DNA of 35,701 nucleotides from Endotrypanum monterogeii (taxonomy: Eukaryota > Euglenozoa > Kinetoplastea > Trypanosomatida > Trypanosomatidae), in NCBI GenBank assembly GCA_000333855.2, contig CM007344.1, positions 676,249 through 711,949 on the forward strand, given 5' to 3'. Below, piece by piece: positions 9,637-19,600 of the stretch (its first letter is position 1; every line of letters starts with the position of its first letter). The position numbers were made by a program, and so were the translations under genes. Below the pieces are notes generated by a model. The model made no database searches, was not told the origin of the DNA, and was given only the letters and a program-made list of their open reading frames with translations.

Positions 9637-11205
9637 CTAGTGAATCCAGATACGTACGCGCTTGTCCTTCGATCCAGTTGCTACCTTCTGCCCATCCGGA
9701 CTCCAGTCCGTCGCATAAATCTCATCGCTGTGTCCCGACATGTCCTCGACAAGCTCTCTCTTGGCCACAGACCAAAGCTTCAAGGTGGTGTCTTTGCTGC
9801 CAGATACCAGCATGCGAGAGTCAAGGCTCCAGCTGACATGATACACAGCAGCTACATGTCCGCGGAAGGTGGTGACGAACTTTCCATCATCGGCATTCCA
9901 CAGTTTCACGCTCTTGTCTGCAGAGCATGAAGCAAGCATCGTCCCATCGGGGCTAAACTGAATCTGAAAAACGACACCTTGATGTCCTGTCATGCGCACC
10001 ACTGGTGTTACCGACTGCAGTGGGTTCCACAAAAACATCGTGTTGTCATCAGAGCAGCTGACCAGCCTCTCTGAGCCACCTGCGCGAGACACCACAGCAT
10101 CGTAGCGCTTTTGTGCATGCGCGCACATCTCCTCACGACTGCTGAACTTACGATCTTCGTGGTCAAAGGCGCCGGTACGCATGACAAGATCTGTGCTAAG
10201 AGCCAAGAAATTAACCCAGTGTGCATGGCCGCGGAGAACACGCCACGGTGAGCCGGTGGCGGCATCCCACACGATAACAGTGCGGTCCTGTGAAGACGAG
10301 TAAATGCGATCCTCACCTCCCCACTTCACGCATGTGACGCACGATTGATGGCCGGATAAGGAGCGCTCTAACCCCGTTGCCATGTTCCAAACCTTTAACG
10401 ATGCATCTTTGCTAGCCGAGACGAAGCGGTCGCACTGAGCGTTGCGGTGTAGCGGCTCCCACGAAACATGAGACACGAAGTGCGTGTGTGCCTTGTGCTT
10501 CTTGCACTTGAAATCACCGTAGTCGCCGTTGTGCGTCCAGGTGGCGAGTGTGCCGTCCTTGCTCCCACTCACCAGATAGCGCCCATCGGGGGACCACGAC
10601 AGGACCTGGACCCAGCTCGTGTGTACTTTGAGCTCCTGCACTGGTGTAAGGGTGCTCATGTCCCAAATAAGAACCTCCTTATCGCCGCCGCCCGTAGCGA
10701 GCACCTGGCTATCAGGGGAAAAAGATACCACCAGCACAGCCTCACTGTGCCCGTCCAGTGTGCCTGCGCAGCGCGTCACGGGGCGCACCCGGAACACCGC
10801 CTGCGGCTTGTACATGATATCGACCACCATTTCCTCCGGTGCGGCAAACTCGAGTTTCTCGAGATCCTGCGGGCGGACCCGCCGCCCCTCCTTCAGCATT
10901 CGCTCCACATACTCGTCTTTTTGTTTTTTAAACAGAATATCCTGGACGCTACTGTTAATTTGCTCGCCGTCAATGAAAAATGCGTAAGGGATCGTTTTTG
11001 ATTCTTCATCTTGGAGCAGTGACGTCAACAACTCATCGAGCTGCTTTGGTGTCGCAGACGAAGGGAGCAGAATTTGAGTTTCACTTGGGGTACCATGCTC
11101 ATCCAAAAGCTGCACCATTATCTTTGGCGCTGAGTCGTCGTGTTCATTGTCCTGCAGCTCCGCCTCGCGAATAACGTCACGCTTTTGCTTCTTCCGAACT
11201 GGCAT
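9637..11205 (-). CDS. NLE1: Notchless/Rsa4 WD40 ribosome-assembly protein
   Basis: This 522-residue protein has the architecture of Notchless (NLE1; yeast Rsa4). A basic start (MPVRKKQKRD) and an NLE ubiquitin-like domain at about 27-95 (PKIMVQLLDEHGTP through FFIDGEQINSSVQDILF) precede a WD40 propeller from about 145 to the end. Repeats are clear from their GH...W/F..D cores, such as GHSEAVLVVSFSPDSQVLATGG and the final GHSDEIYATDWSPDGQKVATGS. In eukaryotes the NLE domain binds the AAA+ protein Rea1/midasin during nucleolar and nucleoplasmic 60S subunit maturation; that role is family knowledge. The ATG at 11205 is preferred because the frame's upstream extension is translated from a CTG/CGT-rich leader. 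Candidate acceptor AGs lie just upstream, including GTGTGTAG two bases before the ATG. Confidence 0.97.
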   Translation of the reverse strand: MPVRKKQKRDVIREAELQDNEHDDSAPKIMVQLLDEHGTPSETQILLPSSATPKQLDELLTSLLQDEESKTIPYAFFIDGEQINSSVQDILFKKQKDEYVERMLKEGRRVRPQDLEKLEFAAPEEMVVDIMYKPQAVFRVRPVTRCAGTLDGHSEAVLVVSFSPDSQVLATGGGDKEVLIWDMSTLTPVQELKVHTSWVQVLSWSPDGRYLVSGSKDGTLATWTHNGDYGDFKCKKHKAHTHFVSHVSWEPLHRNAQCDRFVSASKDASLKVWNMATGLERSLSGHQSCVTCVKWGGEDRIYSSSQDRTVIVWDAATGSPWRVLRGHAHWVNFLALSTDLVMRTGAFDHEDRKFSSREEMCAHAQKRYDAVVSRAGGSERLVSCSDDNTMFLWNPLQSVTPVVRMTGHQGVVFQIQFSPDGTMLASCSADKSVKLWNADDGKFVTTFRGHVAAVYHVSWSLDSRMLVSGSKDTTLKLWSVAKRELVEDMSGHSDEIYATDWSPDGQKVATGSKDKRVRIWIH

Positions 11206-11876
11206 GGCTACACACCTTCGTCGACGACGCAGCAGCAGCAACAGGAAGCTTTCGATGCAAAAAGGAACCACCACCACGAGATGTATAGGATCCGAGGCCC
11301 AGAGGTGACGCTGCCCATGAGCAAGACGATGTCAGTAAAAAAAGTCCGTTCGCAATGTGAAGTAGAGGAAGGGGAGGGACCATCACACAAGCAATGTGTG
11401 AAAAGAGGGGAAGCAGTAAAATAAAGGGCAAGCGGGCAAGTACATAGATAGGCACATGAAAAGATATAGCGCTGTGAAGAGCATCTCCTCTACTCGAGCT
11501 AGAGACTAAACGACGTGGTGAAAAAGTTGCCACAAACCAAAAAGCAGCTCATTGTATGTTGCGTATAAAATGGTGGTAAGATACGGCCAACCACAAAAAT
11601 CCCCTTGTTCCCTTTTTATCAGCTACTGCTCTCCGTCATTACCGCAATATTTTCTCGTACATGGTAAGCCCCGCCTTCGCTTTTCAGTACCGAAAGACTC
11701 CCCCTGGACTTTCTTATCGCATCAACGTGTGCACGGGTATTTCACAATGAAGCAGCGAAGCACGATCATAATGCCAAGAGGGAACAAAGACGCCACCCTA
11801 CAACGTAACAAAGAACAGATCGTGTGCTTAGGTGGAAATAGGACAAATCTCAGAAGAGCCAGGGTATCAGACGAAT
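11206..11876. other. intergenic region between Notchless and DHHC genes
   Basis: It holds the Notchless leader with pyrimidine tracts on the minus strand and the 3' untranslated region of the palmitoyltransferase. Open frames here are short and not protein-like. Confidence 0.7.
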
Positions 11877-12680
11877 CTACGACTTCTTGTCACGCCTTCT
11901 GCGGCGCAGAAACTCTTTTGTCGTCCAACCACGACGCAGCATAAAAATGTGAAAACCGAGCAGGCCGACCAAAAATATATCAAACACAGCAACCAGGACT
12001 ACGCCGAGGCTCGTCATCGGGTCACCGTAAGCGAGTGCCCACCATACGTACTTGTACAGGAGGTAGCTGAGGTTCGCCACGCCTGTTACAAGACAAGAGA
12101 AAAACAAGTTTCTGTTACCGCTGCCAACGCAATTGGCAATAAAATAGCAGTGATGATCCATCTGGTAGATATGTGTGCCACAACGTCGGCAGTACGAAAC
12201 AGAGCCATTGCTCTCCGCCACTGCAGAATGTGAAGCGACCTGGGGGGCACTAAAAACACACAACGCGTAAAAGACCGCGAAGAGCGCAACGAGGAAAAGA
12301 TAAATAATATCCGAGGAGCAGCACTGCAGAAGCAGTGACCATTGCAAATCTTCTAAAAAAGGCAGATGGTCGATCAGGTCCCAGACGGAAAAGAGCGGGT
12401 TGCAGGCACGAGCATCAATGTTGCAGCCCGCCGTGGTGCGAGCCACAAACATTACAACGTAGTACTGCCAGGTAAAAGAGAGGGTGACGAGAGCGACATG
12501 TGCCCTGCCAATTATGTGCGACCGGGTATGCACCAACTCAGGCATATGCCGAGCCCTACACAAAGCCTCACTAAGGAAACATTTTCCAAAAACAAAATTA
12601 GCCAGCATCAAGATCGCGGGTAGGAACAATGCCGCATACACAGCACCCCATGATGTAATGGCTTCCTCCCACGTCGTCAT
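11877..12680 (-). CDS. DHHC-type protein S-palmitoyltransferase
   Basis: This 267-residue membrane enzyme attaches palmitate to cysteines of target proteins. Hydrophobic segments lie at about 10-33, 60-82, 122-146, 190-213 and 225-249. The catalytic core CRRC (164-167)...MDHHCYFIANCVG (174-186) carries the DHHC at 175-178, and the family's TTxE motif is present as TTKE (253-256) after the last membrane segment. The tail is basic. The cysteine-rich domain is reduced: the first CxxC pair is absent, the cysteine that normally sits seven residues before the DHHC tetrad (Cys-x4-DHHC context) is a histidine (GTH), and CPW is CYF. The ATG at 12680 was chosen because an excellent acceptor (TTTGTCCCTTTCAG, AG near 12805) lies downstream of the frame's alternative upstream start. 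Substrates are unknown. Confidence 0.92.
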   Translation of the reverse strand: MTTWEEAITSWGAVYAALFLPAILMLANFVFGKCFLSEALCRARHMPELVHTRSHIIGRAHVALVTLSFTWQYYVVMFVARTTAGCNIDARACNPLFSVWDLIDHLPFLEDLQWSLLLQCCSSDIIYLFLVALFAVFYALCVFSAPQVASHSAVAESNGSVSYCRRCGTHIYQMDHHCYFIANCVGSGNRNLFFSCLVTGVANLSYLLYKYVWWALAYGDPMTSLGVVLVAVFDIFLVGLLGFHIFMLRRGWTTKEFLRRRRRDKKS

Positions 12681-12803
12681 TTTGGCCTGCTCTTTTAGCT
12701 CCGCTGAAAACGCTTCGATATGGCTGCTAAAGTGAGCCAGCGATCCCTCTTGTTCTCTTATGTTCCCACTCACCCCTGCCTCCCTGTATTCCTTATCTTT
12801 GGT

Positions 12804-12822
12804 CCTGAAAGGGACAAAATAT
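12804..12822 (-). promoter_or_regulatory. trans-splice acceptor of the DHHC gene
   Basis: On the minus strand ATTTTGTCCCTTTCAG is followed by about 124 bases of leader to the ATG at 12680. The site excludes the longer N-terminal extension of the same frame. Confidence 0.55.
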
Positions 12823-13613
12823 AAGAAATCAACACATAGGACAAAAACGGAGAATGAAAAAACATTTTTTTTTTTGAGAGGAGAGACCAAAAATTAATCT
12901 TCATGATATTGCTAGCCATAAGGAGGGAGGGAGCAACAGCGACCGCAAAGGAAACATAGCGCGAAGCTGCACCTCTGTATACCCAAGGGATTACCAGTTG
13001 TGGTAGCTCATGGCTCGCAATGCTTGCTGTATCACACAGCACCCGTAGTGCTCATCAAATGTTTGAATCAGATGGCCGCTGTTTTTTTTGTTCTTTAGTG
13101 TGCCCCCCTGCGGTTTCGTAGACTCGTTGGTTCGTGCTGAGCATACCTCATGATGCTCGATCGAAAAGCTTGTCAGCATCCTGCACGGCGATGTCACGCA
13201 CGTCATCGTAAATATGGTTTTGGGGCGTATCGTAGAACAAGTATCGTGGAAGAACCCCCGTTTCTTTCCTATGGAACAAAGGAAACAAAACATGGAGTTG
13301 AACGGAATGGAATGTTCGAGACCCGCACTGATGTTTTTGATACCTTCTCCACCTACAGCGTGAGGACATAATGTGGCGGCCATGGAACCACACACGTGCT
13401 GAACACCCAACAGCGAAACCCAGTATACCAAGGGTAAGGTGAGATGACTGAAATAATTGAAATGCACCTTTCACAAACAAAACGATGGATTCCTGCAGCA
13501 GAGAGACGCGCGAAAAAACTGCTGCGCAGAGGTGGAGACATCCCATTATGCAATGTCTGCTGACCACAGCAAAACCACAAGCCGAGTGAAGGCTGAGAGT
13601 AGATGTAACGCCC
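12823..13613. other. intergenic region and XPD 3' untranslated region
   Basis: Open frames on the minus strand here overlap the XPD C-terminus in other frames or have no protein-like features. Confidence 0.65.
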
Positions 13614-16055
13614 TCACTGCCCCGCATCCCACCGCTGGCGCTTTCGACTGCCGCTTGCGGACTCGCGCACTGCGACGATACCGCGCTCATTCTGGTCCTC
13701 ATCTTTTGATAGGGCCACGACTACCTCATTTTCGGGAACCAGCGCTGTCGAGGAAGATGCACACTTGGGAGCTGATGAGCTCAACCTACCCATCTTTTGG
13801 AGAGTTTCTTTGGAGAGAAGAGTTGTGCCAAGATCTTTCTCGTGCTCCCATGGTTGAGCCATCTCCTTAAAGAAACCCCGAGCCACTGCAACGGCCGCAT
13901 CAACACTCAAGTTGGTATTGTTCTTGAGACATTGGGCGATCCAGCGGGGAATCTTCTTGCGCTTGTCATTAAGAGCAAATCGCTTATCGACCATGAACAT
14001 CATCCCGTAATCTGTCTTGTTGCGCAACACCCGCCCGATGCACTGTGACGCTTGACGCATAGCATCGAAGTTGCGAAACTCACTTTCGGATATACCAAGG
14101 CATACCTCCATCCAGTGCATCCGCTGCCGCAGAGGCTCATCGTTTGGAGGCAAAAATGGTACACCGAACATGACCACCGCACGGCCATAATGGCGATCGA
14201 AATCGATTCCCTCTGCGATTTTTCCGCGCGCGATCGACATGAAGATCGCACCACGGCCAATATCACAAGCACGGCGGTAGTTAGCGAGCGCCACTGACGT
14301 CTCCTCTACACCCTGGGTTTCGACAAAGATGAGCTTGTGCTTCGCCAGCTTCTGCAGAAACCCAGAACTGTGCCATGTGAGTAGCACCTCGCCCATGTAC
14401 TGGTACCCCGTAAAAAAGCACACCATTCCGTCAGGGACCGTCTGCGCAAGCTCGAGCAAAAGGCTCTCGTATGCAGCTGTGACAAGCGCCTGCGCTGCCG
14501 GGTTTGTACGCACCTTGAAGCTGCTGGTGATCTCCTCAGCCGTGATGCTAACGCTATCGGAGCTGCGGGTCACAATTACTGGGGCAATGCACTTGCGCGA
14601 GAGGGTCATCTGAAAGGACTTGGAGATGGCAGGAGTGAAACCTAGAATTTTTGGATAAATGTCCATGGGAGAGAGTGTGCCAGAGGTAAGAATGACGCTG
14701 CGATACCGACTAAATGTTTCTCGCAGAGCCAAAGAAGCGTCCACGCAAACCGTGCGGATAACAGGGTCCGGAATTTGAGGACGGGTCGGATCGTACGCTT
14801 CACAAACAACCACGAATCCCGGTTTCTCATACCGATCATCCTTGTAGTGCATTGATAGTAAGGTGTACATCTGTGCGATAAGTGAGACGGGGCGGTATTT
14901 CCCTGCATTTGTTACTTGTAGCGTTGTAAGGAGCACTTTCAGCCGCTCCGATAAATAGCGGAAGTGACCTATCTCCAATGCGCACTCCTCCCTCAGTTTT
15001 GTCAGGAACGTCAGCGGGTCCGCCACGTAGGTGCGAGTAATGCGTGCCACAATGCGGTGCGTAAAGTCGACAAGGCGCTGCATAAAGGCAAGAAAGTGGT
15101 TAGCCTGCCGCAGTGACACTGGAATGGCACTCTCAGCTACGTCGGCAGGAATCACAGACGGCTGCACCAGTACACGCTCCTCTGGTGGGCGTGCCATATC
15201 GGCTATTGCCAACCCGCTTATGAGGCGATTGTACTCATCCTGCAGCTGCTGACGGTTTGTTGCCTTCAAGTTGTCAAGCTCCCGGTTCAAGTCCTTCATG
15301 TTTTGCTTTGCATCAAGGGAATCTTTTTTTGTGAGAATGAGTGACATGGCCTCGATGCAAACATCGTCCACGTTGTGACCCTCGTCCATCACAACAATCG
15401 TGTTTTCGTTCAAGTACGCTTTCGTCACTTCCGCCACAGTGGGGTCAACCATATAGAGGTAAGAGTGCACGATGATATCAACAATGGGAAGGGCCTTGCG
15501 TACCAGGTAGTACGGGCACACGTTGTGCTGCTCCCCGAAATCCTTCAAGTCGTCCAACGAGTACACCCCTGGCGGAAGTTCCACTGGTGATTGGTTCAGC
15601 GTGTCATAGTACCCGCACCGCCCCACCTGTTGCCATGGTGCTGTGATCGATCGACAACCGGCGTCTACTTCATCTGGATGCATTAGCGCCGCGACAGTGG
15701 GCTCAATACACAAGTTCTTCTTTGCAGTCAAACAAAGGCCGCGTAGTGGTCGAAGCTGCTCACCCTCGACCTCCCAATGCCTAAGAAGTTTCCTCATTTC
15801 GCCCATCGTCTTAACCATCTCTTCTACTGTTCGAGTACAGTACACCACTTTCCGTTTTTCGTGAGCATGGTGATGCAGATAGGCAACCAATATGGAGAGC
15901 AGCGAAATTGTTTTTCCGGTCCCTGACGGCATCTCCAGTACCATATGCCCTCCCTTATCGAGGCAACGCTTAAGCTCTGTGATGTAATCCAGCTGCTCGG
16001 GATAGATGTATTCGTATGGAAACACCACAAGCACATCTTCGACGTACAACTTCAT
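13614..16055 (-). CDS. XPD: XPD/Rad3 DNA helicase, TFIIH subunit
   Basis: This 813-residue superfamily 2 iron-sulfur helicase is the XPD (ERCC2/Rad3) subunit of TFIIH, which unwinds DNA in nucleotide excision repair. In trypanosomes TFIIH is also needed for spliced-leader RNA transcription. The start FPYEYIYPEQ carries the Q-motif-like region, and Walker A is MPSGTGKT (42-49). Four cysteines at 116, 134, 147 and 180 match the 4Fe-4S ligands of XPD. Motif II is VMDEGHNVDDVC (DEGH at 224-227 instead of DEAH). Later motifs include TSGTLSP, SIARGKIAEGIDF (motif V) and QCIGRVLRNKTDYG (motif VI). The C-terminal tail is charged and variable (GSRKRQRWDAGQ). The length is near that of human XPD. The ATG opens the conserved N-terminus, so the start is secure. 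Confidence 0.97.
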   Translation of the reverse strand: MKLYVEDVLVVFPYEYIYPEQLDYITELKRCLDKGGHMVLEMPSGTGKTISLLSILVAYLHHHAHEKRKVVYCTRTVEEMVKTMGEMRKLLRHWEVEGEQLRPLRGLCLTAKKNLCIEPTVAALMHPDEVDAGCRSITAPWQQVGRCGYYDTLNQSPVELPPGVYSLDDLKDFGEQHNVCPYYLVRKALPIVDIIVHSYLYMVDPTVAEVTKAYLNENTIVVMDEGHNVDDVCIEAMSLILTKKDSLDAKQNMKDLNRELDNLKATNRQQLQDEYNRLISGLAIADMARPPEERVLVQPSVIPADVAESAIPVSLRQANHFLAFMQRLVDFTHRIVARITRTYVADPLTFLTKLREECALEIGHFRYLSERLKVLLTTLQVTNAGKYRPVSLIAQMYTLLSMHYKDDRYEKPGFVVVCEAYDPTRPQIPDPVIRTVCVDASLALRETFSRYRSVILTSGTLSPMDIYPKILGFTPAISKSFQMTLSRKCIAPVIVTRSSDSVSITAEEITSSFKVRTNPAAQALVTAAYESLLLELAQTVPDGMVCFFTGYQYMGEVLLTWHSSGFLQKLAKHKLIFVETQGVEETSVALANYRRACDIGRGAIFMSIARGKIAEGIDFDRHYGRAVVMFGVPFLPPNDEPLRQRMHWMEVCLGISESEFRNFDAMRQASQCIGRVLRNKTDYGMMFMVDKRFALNDKRKKIPRWIAQCLKNNTNLSVDAAVAVARGFFKEMAQPWEHEKDLGTTLLSKETLQKMGRLSSSAPKCASSSTALVPENEVVVALSKDEDQNERGIVAVRESASGSRKRQRWDAGQ

Positions 16056-16781
16056 GTTTAGTTCACCAACATCAGGCCTGGATAGGCGTCGAGGCTATTT
16101 GGGGGGCCCTTTCACGGCCCTAATGCGGCGGATTTGTCCCCTTGAATGAGTGTGAGAGTAGACTGGGTACGCTTCCCCCGTGCAAAGTTAAATGATTTCA
16201 CCGAGACAGTGCAAGTTTAAATGCCAACAAAAAAAAAAGAGGGGGGCTGAAAAGTGAAGTGATACGATACACCGAAAGAACGCAGAACACCCCAGAGAAA
16301 AACGTGCAAGAGAGATAGTCGAAAAAAAACACCGGAAGGGAGATACTCCCTTGAGCTCTCTTGTTCCAAGACACCGAATCTCAGGGTGGGGTGATTTAGC
16401 GTGCACTACCCGGCAACAAGCAGCAGCAGGCCACTCCAATCGTGGATCGGAACTCTTACAGTTGCTTGAGAAGAGCTCCCTCAAGACGCAGTTACAACCG
16501 CTGCAGTCAGTAATTTCGCTCTGCAAGGGGAAAAAATGACGTGTTATCGACGACACCCCTATGAGTCAAAAAAAAAAAACCTCAGAGCTGTAGTGCCTTT
16601 GCTTGTCAGCGACAACGAGAGACGCTTTGCGAGTCTTATAGTGTGGTCACAAGTCATGTAATCAGCACAACGCAGCCGCAATAAAGCAAGCGGTGCGTGA
16701 GGAAGAGACTGAGTGAAACAGCTCAAACACAGAAATACTACTGCGCTATTCGCCCCGCATTCTCAGTTAGCTTGCGTAAAC
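16056..16781. other. intergenic region between cullin and XPD genes
   Basis: No protein-like frame is present. Pyrimidine-rich stretches on the minus strand (for example GGGCCCCCC near 16102) probably direct splicing of the XPD message. Confidence 0.65.
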
Positions 16782-19016
16782 TCAGGCTATATAATGATAA
16801 GTCCCCTTGTTCCGGACATCTCGGCTAATATACTCTCGCCGAATCAACTCTTCTATTCGCTGCTTGATTAGCTTCACATCGGGCGAGAACCGTGAGCTGA
16901 GCTGCTGTTGACATTCAAGCACTAGCTCTGTATGCTCAAGAGAACGACGTGATTTCATAATACGCACTAGCGCACCATCAACCGCTGGCTTCCTGTCCTC
17001 TTCGACTTGCTTTGATATGTGTTCGCTTTCTCCAACGCTCACGCGAACCAGTGACGGAGAAAGTCGTATGCGCCGCGCTCTACAAACAAAATCGTCGTTG
17101 ACGGTAAGCTCATCATCCATCTGCAGCAGAGCCTTTCCAGATTTCCGTGTGAGAACCCGGCCGCGAATAAGAGGTGGCAAGTACCGCTGCAGTGATGCAA
17201 ACGTAACATGGCAACGATCTCCGATTTGTTGGGGAGTGCAAATTGGCGATGAGTTAAAGCATAGCAGAATCAATATTTGAATACCGCACGCAAAAAATAG
17301 CTGAGTGCCTTTCTTGAAGGAGCCTTGTAAATCACCGCTGCTGCACTCGTGAGACCACGTCAGTACGCGACCCGACTTCCCGGCAAGGTAATCGACGCGC
17401 AGCTGCTCCAAAACGCGCTGCATAAAAGACGGGACAACGATGTTAGGCTCATCGGAGAGTCGAGATGGCCATATCCCTTTCTTAGCGACGAGAAGGTCTA
17501 CCTCGAAGGATGTAGACACATTCCTCCTTGCCAAGACGTCGATGGCACGAAAATTCTTGGAAGCCTCCCAGTCATGGAGCATGCTTTCCAAACAGGCAGT
17601 GCTAGTTGGGCCACAGCGCTGCCGAAAGCGCTGAATCAGCGAGCGCTCCTTTATCTCACTGAATTTTTTTACAGGAAAAAGAATGCGGTCAGCCATGTGC
17701 TCGCGAGATGTAGCGATAAAGCGATCGCGCTCTGTGACATACGCTAAAGTCGCGACTATGCGGTCCATCTCTGCACTGGAAGGCCCCGCCTCTTGCTGGA
17801 AAAGGTGGTTTACGTAATGTGAAAGCCACTCACAGAAAGGCACCGTTCGACTTTCCCCACCACCGCCGCTGCTCGTGACGACTACGCCGTGGTTGTAGCA
17901 TGCCTCCAATCCCTCACGAACGGCCTTGGAAAGAGTAAAGTCAAGCTGGAAACAGCGTGATAGCAATTGGGGATAAACCTCTTGCAAACTCATCATGCCC
18001 GTGGTGTAGGTCACTACATCAACGGATGCCTCCTCGCCCTGGAACCTCTCGCACAGCTCGAGACCCTCAGCTTCGATTTGCTTTTTAATCAAGCCTGCCA
18101 GAAGTGTGATACCAGATTCGCGTCTCGAAAAGAAGTTGTTGCAAACCTGCAGTTGGGCCTCATCACGACCTCGCAACATCTCTAGAACACCCGTAGGCGA
18201 GTCGACTAATTTGCGCCGAGTAATAGGGGAGTCAACGAGGACAGCCTCGACGCACCTCATGATGCGCTCTTCATCTTGTGTTGAAAAGTAGCGACGGCAA
18301 ATACCCCGTTCGTGTATGAGAGCTTCATGGACAGATCGGAGAAAGACAGCCGCATCATCAGCCGCATCCCACTCCTGCAAAAAGCTTATGTAGTCCCTCT
18401 TCGTCTTTTCTAAATAGGGCTCTAGAAAGGCGGTGACGTAGATCGACTGCGTGTCCTCGATGTTCATAGACGAAAAGAGTCCAATCGCTGTCATAATCTG
18501 CTTTGTATTGGCACTCACAACGCGATCAGCCCTCTCCTTCAGCAGAAGTCTTTGGGTGATGGAGCTTACTACCTCTGCATTCTCCTTGAAGACCTGCTCC
18601 AGGAAGATGCTTAGGCCTACCTGCTGGAGCGACGGCTTCGAATGGTAAACGATATAATACCGAGAGAGGTATCCAAACGTCCACATGTTCCATCTCAGGA
18701 GGATCTTGTAGCGCTCCCAGACATCTAAAATCTTTTCGAAAAGCTCCTGCTCCGAGTCCCCAGAAAGGTTGCGGTGTCGCCATAGGTAGGTGGTAAGCAT
18801 CTCATTGTACTCCATGTAGAGCAGCTCGCCCGTGTCGTAGCCGGGATACTCAGCAGCCTTTGATGTGTTCCGCGTAGCAGCGGTGTACACAGTGTTGTAG
18901 TGATTCATTCGCCTCTCACAGGTGTTGTATCCCTTGAAATCACTATTTGCCAGGTCGGCGAGAGCCTCAAAATCTGCCTTCATCTTCCGCAAGGCCTGCC
19001 GATCTTCCTCCAACAT
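16782..19016 (-). CDS. cullin (scaffold of a cullin-RING ubiquitin ligase)
   Basis: This 744-residue protein has the cullin layout: helical N-terminal repeats (for example YNTCERRMNHYNTVYTAATR near 29-48, then YMEYNEMLTTYLWRHR), a cullin-homology middle (about 430-600) and a C-terminal winged-helix neddylation domain. The last 65 residues contain VRIMKSRRSLEH with the probable NEDD8 acceptor Lys688, then LIKQRIEELIRREYISRD and the terminal YHYIA, matching the family's IxxRIExLIxREYxxR...YxYxA. Cullins bridge a substrate adaptor and a RING protein. Features are closest to CUL1-like members, but which paralogue this is cannot be settled by eye. The ATG at 19016 follows CCCCCTCGCTTCGGATTGTAG on the coding strand, a good acceptor five bases upstream. 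Confidence 0.93.
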   Translation of the reverse strand: MLEEDRQALRKMKADFEALADLANSDFKGYNTCERRMNHYNTVYTAATRNTSKAAEYPGYDTGELLYMEYNEMLTTYLWRHRNLSGDSEQELFEKILDVWERYKILLRWNMWTFGYLSRYYIVYHSKPSLQQVGLSIFLEQVFKENAEVVSSITQRLLLKERADRVVSANTKQIMTAIGLFSSMNIEDTQSIYVTAFLEPYLEKTKRDYISFLQEWDAADDAAVFLRSVHEALIHERGICRRYFSTQDEERIMRCVEAVLVDSPITRRKLVDSPTGVLEMLRGRDEAQLQVCNNFFSRRESGITLLAGLIKKQIEAEGLELCERFQGEEASVDVVTYTTGMMSLQEVYPQLLSRCFQLDFTLSKAVREGLEACYNHGVVVTSSGGGGESRTVPFCEWLSHYVNHLFQQEAGPSSAEMDRIVATLAYVTERDRFIATSREHMADRILFPVKKFSEIKERSLIQRFRQRCGPTSTACLESMLHDWEASKNFRAIDVLARRNVSTSFEVDLLVAKKGIWPSRLSDEPNIVVPSFMQRVLEQLRVDYLAGKSGRVLTWSHECSSGDLQGSFKKGTQLFFACGIQILILLCFNSSPICTPQQIGDRCHVTFASLQRYLPPLIRGRVLTRKSGKALLQMDDELTVNDDFVCRARRIRLSPSLVRVSVGESEHISKQVEEDRKPAVDGALVRIMKSRRSLEHTELVLECQQQLSSRFSPDVKLIKQRIEELIRREYISRDVRNKGTYHYIA

Positions 19017-19600
19017 GGTTGCTACAATCCGAAGCGAGGGGGCAAACGCTAGTACTTGATTGGTGACAAACTATTTCTCATTTGGTAGAGGAAAAGAGTC
19101 GAAAAACCTCCCCTTTCCCCTATACGAAACGAATCCCCGCGAAGAAGCTCGCAACGACCCCACCGGACGCACGACTGCCCACACCCTTCACTTTTCTCAG
19201 TGTGCTTCTCACGTGGGTTCCCCAGTCGAGAAATGTCCTAAAACAAGTGCAGCGCACCTGTTTTAGCACGTGCGATCGTCCCCAGAAAGTAGCGCAAGGG
19301 CCCACGGGTGCCAAAAAACCGCTCTCCCCACCCCCCTTGCCTTTACCTTTCCACGCAGATTGAAAAACGGGGGTAATGTGAATATGAGGGGTAATATGAG
19401 ATTGTCGTGATGGATACCCGCATACACCTCACGTATGAACGTGATCTTCACAATGTTGATGTGTGAAAGTGAGATGGCTAGCGAAAAGGGGAAGAAAAGG
19501 AGAAGGTACAAAGCAACAGCATCAGCAGTGGACTAAGAAAGGGTTTATGGTAGCTAAGATACATCAGACAATGTAACAGCTAGCCCACTTTAATCGTCTT
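19017..19600. other. intergenic region upstream of the cullin gene, with a hairpin
   Basis: It contains the cullin splice acceptor next to the ATG and a 13-base-pair hairpin at 19238-19266 (listed separately). Short frames on both strands are not protein-like. Confidence 0.65.
19238..19266 (-). repeat. inverted repeat, 13-bp stem with 3-base loop
   Basis: Arms are CTAAAACAAGTGC (19238-19250) and GCACCTGTTTTAG (19254-19266) around AGC. As minus-strand RNA all 13 positions pair, one as G-U; as plus-strand RNA that pair is an A/C mismatch. It lies about 220 bases upstream of the cullin ATG. Confidence 0.8.

Noticed and set aside
13148..13702. 184-codon minus-strand open frame
   Set aside because: Overlaps the XPD C-terminus in another frame and otherwise covers its 3' untranslated region.
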